A program made the translations under genes and the position numbers. 64,000 bases of DNA from the NCBI RefSeq assembly GCF_014851915.1, contig NZ_JACVAP010000007.1, positions 1-64,000 of the forward strand, in the 5' to 3' direction. The notes below the pieces were generated by a model. It did no database searches and was not told the DNA's origin. It worked only from the letters and a program-made list of their open reading frames with translations. Positions 58,148 to 64,000 of this stretch are shown here, piece after piece; the first letter of the stretch is position 1, and each line of letters begins with the position of its first letter. This stretch comes from Xanthomonas sp. XNM01. Its GTDB lineage: Bacteria; Pseudomonadota; Gammaproteobacteria; Xanthomonadales; Xanthomonadaceae.

Positions 58148-59314
58148 TCAGTCCATCCCGAACACGTCGCGGGTGTAGACCTTGTCCATGACGTCGTGCA
58201 GCTGCGGCGTGACCCGGTTGGCGACGATCAGGTCGGCCTCGGCCTTGAAGCGGCCGAGGTCGTTGACCACGCGCGAGCGGAAGAAGGTGTCGGCCTCCAG
58301 AGTCGGCTCGTGCACGATCACCTCGATGCCCTTGGCCTTGATCCGCTTCATCACGCCCTGGACGCTGGACGCGCGGAAGTTGTCCGAGCCGGCCTTCATC
58401 ACCAGCCGGTAGATGCCGACCACCCTGGGGTTGCGGCGGATCACTTCGTCGGCGATGAAATCCTTGCGGGTGCCGTTGGATTCGACGATCGCGCGGATCA
58501 GGGTCTGCGGCACCTGCCGGTAGTTGGCCAGCAGCTGCTTGGTGTCCTTGGGCAGGCAGTAGCCGCCGTAGCCGAACGAGGGATTGTTGTAGAACCCGCC
58601 GATGCGCGGGTCCATGCCGATGCCCTCGATGATCTGGCGGGTGTCCAGCCCGTTGGTGCAGGCGTAGGTGTCGAGCTCGTTGAAGAACGCCACGCGCATG
58701 GCCAGGTAGGTGTTGGCGAACAGCTTGATCGCCTCGGCCTCGGTCGCGTCGGTGAACAGCAGCGGCACGTCCTGGCGCACCGCGCCGGCCTGCAGCAGCG
58801 CGGCGAACCGGCGCGCGCGCGCGGAGCGCTCGCCGACCACGATCCGGCTCGGGTGCAGGTTGTCGTACAGGGCGCGGCCCTCGCGCAGGAACTCGGGCGA
58901 GAACAGGATGTTGTCGCTGCCGAAGCGTTCGCGCGCCTGCAGGGTGTAGCCGACCGGCACGGTCGACTTGATCACGATGACCGCCTCCGGCGCGATCGCC
59001 AGCACGTCGGCGATCACCCGGTCGACCGAGCCGGTGTCGAAGTAGTTGGTGTGCGGGTCGTAGTCGGTCGGCGTGGCGACGATCACGTAGTCGGCCCCGG
59101 CATAGGCCTCGTGCCTGTCCAACGTGGCCTGCAGGTCGAGCGGCCGCCCGGACAGGAACTGCGCGATCTCCGGGTCCTCGATCGGCGAGCGGCGCGCATT
59201 GATCAGCGCCACCCGCTCCGGATCGATGTCCAGCGCGACCACCCGCTGCTGCTGGGCCAGCAGCACCGCATTGGACAGGCCCACGTACCCGGTACCGACG
59301 ACGGCGATCTTCAT
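58148..59314 (-). CDS. ugd: UDP-glucose 6-dehydrogenase
   Basis: 388 residues, the same size as E. coli Ugd. NAD-binding [66 protein letters not shown] and catalytic Cys in [11 protein letters not shown]. Oxidises UDP-glucose to UDP-glucuronate for surface polysaccharide or lipid A modification. Divergent from ubiA. Confidence 0.95.
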   Translation of the reverse strand: MKIAVVGTGYVGLSNAVLLAQQQRVVALDIDPERVALINARRSPIEDPEIAQFLSGRPLDLQATLDRHEAYAGADYVIVATPTDYDPHTNYFDTGSVDRVIADVLAIAPEAVIVIKSTVPVGYTLQARERFGSDNILFSPEFLREGRALYDNLHPSRIVVGERSARARRFAALLQAGAVRQDVPLLFTDATEAEAIKLFANTYLAMRVAFFNELDTYACTNGLDTRQIIEGIGMDPRIGGFYNNPSFGYGGYCLPKDTKQLLANYRQVPQTLIRAIVESNGTRKDFIADEVIRRNPRVVGIYRLVMKAGSDNFRASSVQGVMKRIKAKGIEVIVHEPTLEADTFFRSRVVNDLGRFKAEADLIVANRVTPQLHDVMDKVYTRDVFGMD

Positions 59315-59411
59315 CCAGTGGTTCTCGGAAGCAATGACGGGGTGCCCGGCCGGGCGGCCCGGGCCTCCATTCTGGCGCCAACCGCACGAGTGTGGCTGCT
59401 ACCCTTTACGC

Positions 59412-60323
59412 ATGGGTTACGAACGATACGAAGCGCCTGCCAGCGCCCCGGTCCCGCGCTGGCGCGACCGGCTGGGGCAGTACTGGAAGCTGGTCCGCGG
59501 CGACCGCCCGATCGGGGTGCTGCTGCTGCTGTGGCCGACCTGGTGGGCGCTGTGGCTGGCCGCCGAAGGCACGCCGCCGTGGTGGACGCTGCTGGTGTTC
59601 ACCGCCGGGGTGTGGCTGACCCGCTCGGCCGGCTGCGTGATCAACGACTACGCCGACCGCTGGCTCGACCCGCACGTCGAGCGCACCCGCGGGCGCCCGC
59701 TGGCGACCGGCGCGGTGTCCGGCCGCGAGGCGCTGGCGGTGTTCGCGGTGCTGATGCTGGTGGCGTTCGGCCTGGTGCTGACCATGAACCGGCTGACCGT
59801 GCTGCTGAGCATCGTCGGCCTGTTCCTGGCCGCGACCTATCCCTACCTCAAGCGCCACACCTACCTGCCGCAGGTCTACCTGGGGCTGGCCTTCGGCTGG
59901 GGCATCCCGATGGCCTTCGCCGCGGTGCAGGGCGAGGTGCCGGCGCTGGGCTGGCTGCTGTACTGCGCCAACATCCTGTGGGCGACCGCCTACGACACCT
60001 GGTACGCGATGGTCGACCGCGACGACGACATCCGGATGGGGTCGAAGTCGACCGCGATCCTGTTCGGCGACCTCGACCTGGTCATCCAGGGCGTGCTGTA
60101 CGCGCTGGTGTTCGCGACCCTGGCCCTGGTCGGCTGGCGCGGCGGGCTGGGCGTGGCGTACTGGGGCGCGCTGGCGCTGGCGGTGCTGCTGGCCTGCCAC
60201 GAGTTCTGGATGGCGCGCCACCGCGAGCGCGGCGCCTGCTTCCGCGCCTTCCTGCACAACAACTGGATCGGCGCGGCGGTGTTCGTCGGCATCGCCCTGC
60301 ATTTCGCACTGGCCACGCCCTGA
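59412..60323 (+). CDS. ubiA: 4-hydroxybenzoate octaprenyltransferase
   Basis: 303 residues, eight to nine membrane helices. The two Asp-rich prenyl-diphosphate motifs are NDYADRWLD and [37 protein letters not shown] is the UbiA start. Attaches the polyprenyl chain to 4-hydroxybenzoate in ubiquinone synthesis. TACCCT at 59399-59404 is a possible -10, so the leader would be almost absent. Confidence 0.94.
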   Translation: MGYERYEAPASAPVPRWRDRLGQYWKLVRGDRPIGVLLLLWPTWWALWLAAEGTPPWWTLLVFTAGVWLTRSAGCVINDYADRWLDPHVERTRGRPLATGAVSGREALAVFAVLMLVAFGLVLTMNRLTVLLSIVGLFLAATYPYLKRHTYLPQVYLGLAFGWGIPMAFAAVQGEVPALGWLLYCANILWATAYDTWYAMVDRDDDIRMGSKSTAILFGDLDLVIQGVLYALVFATLALVGWRGGLGVAYWGALALAVLLACHEFWMARHRERGACFRAFLHNNWIGAAVFVGIALHFALATP

Positions 60324-60345
60324 CCGCCGGCCCGGCGGCGGCGGG

Positions 60346-60896
60346 TCAGGACACGACCGGCCGCGCCAGGCGCCGCATGCGCAGGGCCAGCGCGATCTGC
60401 AGCGCGCCGTAGAGCAGCGCGCCGGCGGCGATCCACACCGCGAACGTGGCCAGGCCCAGGTCCGGGCGGGCCAGGAACAGCACCCCGAGCAGGACCGCCA
60501 GCAGGCCGCTCAGCGCCAGCAGCCACTGCCCGCGCATCAGCCGGCCCAGCACCGCGGCGAACACGATCCGGGCCACGCCGGCCAGCAGCAGCCACAGCGC
60601 CAGCAGCCAGACCAGCACCGTCACCACCCAGTGCGGGTCCTTCAGGCACAGCACGCCGAAGCCGATCGAGACCGCCGCATACAGCCCCAGCAGCCAGTTC
60701 GGCAGCGGGATGTCCTTGCGGAACACGTTGACCAGGCTGATCACGCCATCGCCGAGTGCGAGCACGCCGAACCCGAATACCAGCGCCCAGGCCGTGGACT
60801 CCGGCCGGAACAGGGTGAACAGGCCGAAGCCGATGGCCAGCGCGGCGCGAAGATCAGCCAGGCGTGGCTGGAACGGAGGGCGGCGGGGGTGGACAT
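60346..60896 (-). pseudogene. HdeD-family membrane protein gene, single-base frameshift
   Basis: From ATG 60896, with an ideal AAGGAG seven bases upstream, the frame reads MSTPAALRSSHAWLIF and then leaves the HdeD frame. The downstream frame reads AALAIGFGLFTLFRPESTAWALVFGFGVLALGDGVIS... through six helices to RLARPVVS, a complete HdeD-type protein (~183 aa) without its own start codon. Adding one base between 60848 and 60849 joins the two (WLIFGAALAIG). Either a real recent inactivation or an assembly error. HdeD proteins are six-helix acid-resistance-type membrane proteins of unclear mechanism. Convergent with ubiA. Confidence 0.75.
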
Positions 60897-61062
60897 GTCC
60901 TGCTCCTTGGCGATGCGGGGCCGTCCCCGCCGACGAATGCCACGAGCATAGCCGCCGGGCCGGCGTCCGCCAGGGCCGCAGGAGGCCCGGCCGGGCCCGC
61001 CCGCCGTCGCGGCAGGCGCCCGCCGACACGCCCCGGAGCGGTGCCCGGGACAATCCGTCCAT

Positions 61063-61092
61063 TTGATAACAATTCTCACTTCCAGTTAAAAT
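61063..61092 (+). promoter_or_regulatory. Fur-controlled promoter of the FepA-like receptor
   Basis: TTGATA (61063-61068), 18-base spacer and TAAAAT (61087-61092). Over the -35 and spacer lies TGATAACAATTCTCACTT (61064-61081), whose complement AAGTGAGAATTGTTATCA closely resembles Fur boxes of gamma-proteobacteria. Iron-replete Fur would block RNA polymerase. Confidence 0.8.
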
Positions 61093-61180
61093 GGCGGACT
61101 TGTCGAAGTCCTGGCGCACCACCCCTCGGCCGTGCGCAACCCGACTCCCACCGGGCCCTACCCACGAGAGCAGTGTCGCC

Positions 61181-63442
61181 ATGTCGTCCACGTCCCTTCC
61201 GTCCCGCACGCCCCTGTCGGCCGCCCTGGCCGCCGCCCTGCTGCTCGGTGCCGCACCGGCGCTGGCGCAGTCCTCCCGCAGCGGCGACGAGGCCGCGACC
61301 CTGGACACCGTCCACGTGACCGCGCAGCAGATCGCGCGCCAGGCGCTGGGCACCTCGGTCATCACCGCCGACGACATCGAGCGCCAGCCGCCGGCCAACG
61401 ACCTGTCCGAACTCCTGCGCCGGATGCCGGGCGTCAACCTGACCGGCAACAGCGCCTCGGGCCAGTACGGCAACAACCGCCAGATCGACCTGCGCGGGAT
61501 GGGCCCGGAGAACACGCTGATCCTGGTCGACGGCCGCCCGGTCGGCTCGCGGGATGCGATCCGCATGGGCCGCAGCGGCGAGCGCAACACGCGCGGCGAC
61601 ACCAACTGGGTGCCGGCCGAGGCCGTCGAGCGGATCGAGGTCCTGCGCGGCCCGGCCGCCGCGCGCTACGGCTCCGGCGCCTCCGGCGGCGTGGTCAACA
61701 TCATCACCAAGCGTCCGACCGGCGACCTGACCGGCTCGCTCAGCCTCTACGGCCTGGAGCCGCAGCACGGCGAGGAAGGCGGCAGCCAGCGCGCCGGCGT
61801 GCAGCTCAGCGGTCCGCTGACCGACAGCCTGTCGTTCCGCCTGTTCGGCAACGTCAACAGGACCGATGCCGATTCGCTCGACCTCAACGCCGACTACCTG
61901 ACCGGCGCCGGCGTGACCCCGCCGGCCGGCCGCGAAGGCGTGAAGAACAAGGACGTCAACGCGCTGCTGCGCTGGGACCTCGGCGAGGCCCACGTGCTTG
62001 AGTTCGAGGCCGGCACCAGCCGCCAGGGCAACATCTACGCCGGCGACCGCGCGGTCAGCCTGGACGGCACGCCGCTGACCACGCAACTGGCCGAGCAGGG
62101 CGCCGAGACCAACCGCATGTACCGCACCACCGGCGCGCTGACCCATCGCGGCCGCTGGGGCGACAACAGCTCGCGGGTCACCGTGGCGTTCGAGGGCACC
62201 AACAACAAGCGCCTCAACGAAGGCCTGGCCGGCGGTCCCGAGGGCACGATCGGCAATGCCGACGCCTGGTCGACCTCGCGCCTGCGCAACTACAGCATCG
62301 ACGGCGAGGTGAACCTGCCGACCACCCTGGGCGGCACCGAGCACGTGTGGACCCTGGGCTTCGAGCACCGCGACAGCGAACTGGAAGATCCGTATTCGAT
62401 GTCGCAGTCCGGCAGCGCCGGCGGCGGCATCCCCGGGCTCGATCCCGCCCGTGGCGGCGGCAAGGCCGACGCCCAGCTCAGCGCGGTGTTCGTCGAGGAC
62501 AACATCTACCTGGGCGAGCGCTGGATCCTGACCCCCGGCCTTCGCTTCGACCACCACAGCCAGTTCGGCAACAACACCAGCCCCAGCCTCAACGCGCAGT
62601 TCGACCTGGGCAACGCGCTCAAGCTCAAGGGCGGCATCGCGCAGGCGTTCAAGGCGCCCAACCTGTACCAGTCCAACCCGAACTACCTGTACTACACGAT
62701 GGGCTTCGGCTGCCCGGACAACTACCCGAGCCTGGGCATGGGCTGCTACATCCTGGGCAACGCCGGGCTGGATCCGGAAACCAGCCTCAACAAGGAGGTC
62801 GGCATCGAGTGGGCGCCGGAAAACGGCTACCACGCCTCGCTGACCTACTTCCACAACGACTACAAGGACAAGATCGTCGCCGGCTACGTGCCGATCGGCA
62901 TCACCGTCGGCGGCACCGGCCGGGTGTTCGAGTGGGAGAACGCGCCCGACGCGGTGGTGCAGGGCCTGGAAGGCAACATCAACGTGCCGCTGCTCGGCGA
63001 CGCCGGCGCGGTGCTGAAGTGGAACACCAACGTCACCTGGATGGTCGAGAACGAGAACAAGACCACCGGCCAGCCGCTGTCGGTGATCCCCGAGTACACG
63101 GTCAACACCTCGCTCGACTGGCAGGCCACGTCCAACCTCTCGCTGCTGCTGACTGGTACCTTCTACGGCCGCCAGGAGCCGGGTACCCGCGACATGAACA
63201 ACGACGACCGCTGCAACGAGGCCGGCGCCGACTGCACCGCGCTGCGCCAGGTGCGCGACCCGTACACGGTCTGGGGCCTGAGCGGGCGTTACCGCATCAC
63301 CGACACCGTCAGCCTGGGCGCGGGCGTCAACAACCTGTTCGACAAGCGCCTGTTCCGCGAATCCAACAGCCAGTACGCCGGTGCCGCCACCTACAACGAG
63401 CCGGGCCGCGCCTACTTCGTCACCATGAACATCGGTTTCTGA
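61181..63442 (+). CDS. TonB-dependent siderophore receptor, FepA-like
   Basis: 753 residues from ATG 61181, signal peptide MSSTSLPSRTPLSAALAAALLLGAAPALAQ. TonB box region (ATLDTVHVTAQQ), plug with RQIDLRGMGPENTLILVDGRPV, SVRMGRSGERNTRGDTNWVPAEAVERIEVLRGP-type FepA signature (here AIRMGRSGERNTRGDTNW) and AARYGSGASGGVVNIIT. The barrel ends in YFVTMNIGF. This signature places it with catecholate receptors (FepA/PfeA/IrgA class). Fur box upstream, and a probable esterase gene downstream that could free iron from the ester-type siderophore. Confidence 0.9.
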   Translation: MSSTSLPSRTPLSAALAAALLLGAAPALAQSSRSGDEAATLDTVHVTAQQIARQALGTSVITADDIERQPPANDLSELLRRMPGVNLTGNSASGQYGNNRQIDLRGMGPENTLILVDGRPVGSRDAIRMGRSGERNTRGDTNWVPAEAVERIEVLRGPAAARYGSGASGGVVNIITKRPTGDLTGSLSLYGLEPQHGEEGGSQRAGVQLSGPLTDSLSFRLFGNVNRTDADSLDLNADYLTGAGVTPPAGREGVKNKDVNALLRWDLGEAHVLEFEAGTSRQGNIYAGDRAVSLDGTPLTTQLAEQGAETNRMYRTTGALTHRGRWGDNSSRVTVAFEGTNNKRLNEGLAGGPEGTIGNADAWSTSRLRNYSIDGEVNLPTTLGGTEHVWTLGFEHRDSELEDPYSMSQSGSAGGGIPGLDPARGGGKADAQLSAVFVEDNIYLGERWILTPGLRFDHHSQFGNNTSPSLNAQFDLGNALKLKGGIAQAFKAPNLYQSNPNYLYYTMGFGCPDNYPSLGMGCYILGNAGLDPETSLNKEVGIEWAPENGYHASLTYFHNDYKDKIVAGYVPIGITVGGTGRVFEWENAPDAVVQGLEGNINVPLLGDAGAVLKWNTNVTWMVENENKTTGQPLSVIPEYTVNTSLDWQATSNLSLLLTGTFYGRQEPGTRDMNNDDRCNEAGADCTALRQVRDPYTVWGLSGRYRITDTVSLGAGVNNLFDKRLFRESNSQYAGAATYNEPGRAYFVTMNIGF

Positions 63443-63467
63443 CCGCTCCTCGCCAACCCGCCAACGC

Positions 63468-64000
63468 ATGCCAGCCAAGACCCAGCCAACCATGCGCCGC
63501 CGTGCCGCGATGCCCGCTATCGCGGCCGGACTGGTCCTCCTCGGCAGCCTGATGACGGCGCTGCCGGCATCGGCGCAGCAGCGCAACCCGCTGCAGCGGG
63601 TCGGCCAGACCGTGGCCGACCAGCCGTCGCAGCATTACCGTTTCGAGCGCTTCACCGTCTCCAGCGCCGACGGCAGCCGCACCTGGCGCGTCGACGTCGC
63701 CGTGCCGCGCGCCGCGGCGCAGCCCGAGCGCGGGTTCGCCTCGTTCTGGATGCTGGACGGCAACGGCGCGCTGATCGAGTTCGACGAGCGCCTGCTCGGC
63801 GAGCTGGCCGCGCGTCCCGACCCGCAGGTGCTGGTGTTCGTCGGCTACGACAACGACCTGCGCATCGACTCGCCGGCACGGACCCGCGACTACCCGTTCG
63901 TCAGCGATACCCGCGAGGGCGCGCAGGGTGCGGCCGAGCAGGTCGGCGGCGGCGCCGATGCGTTCCTCGAGGCGATCGAGCGCCAGATCCAGCCGGAACT
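63468..64000 (+). CDS. alpha/beta-hydrolase (putative siderophore esterase), partial
   Basis: At least 177 residues, running out of the window. Starts at ATG 63468 or 63492 (both in frame) with a signal peptide (MPAIAAGLVLLGSLMTALPASAQ). HYRFERFTVSSADGSRTWRVDVAVPRAA, FASFWMLDGNGALIEFDERLLGELAAR and QVLVFVGYDNDLRIDSPARTRDYP match the esterase D/IroE-BesA-like fold. The catalytic GxSxG lies beyond the end. Twenty-five bases after the FepA-like gene on the same strand, so likely in the same iron-regulated operon. Confidence 0.78.
   Translation, partial: MPAKTQPTMRRRAAMPAIAAGLVLLGSLMTALPASAQQRNPLQRVGQTVADQPSQHYRFERFTVSSADGSRTWRVDVAVPRAAAQPERGFASFWMLDGNGALIEFDERLLGELAARPDPQVLVFVGYDNDLRIDSPARTRDYPFVSDTREGAQGAAEQVGGGADAFLEAIERQIQPE

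Overview
The window is about 70% GC, with long open frames on both strands over most genes. Gene content (XccBphP-type bacteriophytochrome without a kinase domain, FepA-like and other TonB receptors, NHEJ genes, paired I78 inhibitors, RegB/RegA regulators) points to a chromosome of the Xanthomonadaceae/Lysobacteraceae (Luteimonas/Lysobacter/Pseudoxanthomonas-like). This assignment rests on family resemblance only. Almost everything is ordinary chromosomal DNA. The exception is the first ~1 kb, which has lower GC, a truncated IS110-type transposase fused to an integron attC-like half site, and a cassette-style gene of unknown function.

Layout. 1-1.05 kb: IS fragment, attC-like sequence and orphan cassette gene. 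1.05-6.5 kb: VOC protein, membrane metallophosphoesterase, GAF histidine kinase, AraC regulator with an EamA exporter, and a small acidic protein. 6.86-14.85 kb: the most interesting block. It holds a His/Cys-rich lipoprotein, a TonB receptor, a RegB-type redox kinase with its RegA regulator, a Sco lipoprotein and a PCuAC copper chaperone. All four transcription units are preceded by the same palindrome, TGCGNC-N5-GNCGCA, placed 22-23 nt before the presumed -10. This matches the RegA/PrrA/RegR box, so I propose one redox-controlled metal (probably copper) acquisition and cytochrome-oxidase-assembly regulon.

14.9-26.6 kb: NarL-type two-component pair, DUF2141 protein with a Tat-exported carotenoid oxygenase, a DUF1579-like/NIPSNAP pair next to a WYL regulator, quinone-dependent D-lactate dehydrogenase, an ECF sigma operon, a serine hydrolase and a small membrane protein. 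26.6-31.3 kb: NHEJ block (ku, ligD and a separate LigD-polymerase-like paralogue that has lost catalytic aspartates). 31.6-39.9 kb: fbp, aromatic aminotransferase, folE, YchJ-like protein, a lytic transglycosylase fused to a hexose-6-phosphate mutarotase, an MFS exporter and a PepSY protein. 40.1-42.6 kb: bphO-bphP red-light operon. 42.7-47.5 kb: NRDE protein, tandem-domain methylglyoxal synthase, a PBP-OmpA fusion and BenE. 47.6-53.7 kb: gltB-gltD. 53.9-60.9 kb: two I78-type lipoproteins flanking topoisomerase IB, M20 amidohydrolase, tRNA-Arg(CCG), GNAT, ugd, ubiA and a frameshifted hdeD-like gene. 61-64 kb: a Fur-controlled FepA-like receptor and the start of a probable siderophore esterase, cut by the window end.

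No rRNA, CRISPR array, complete insertion sequence or prophage was seen. Function calls come from motifs and family knowledge. Start sites were chosen by ribosome-binding sites, signal peptides and overlaps, and some remain uncertain.
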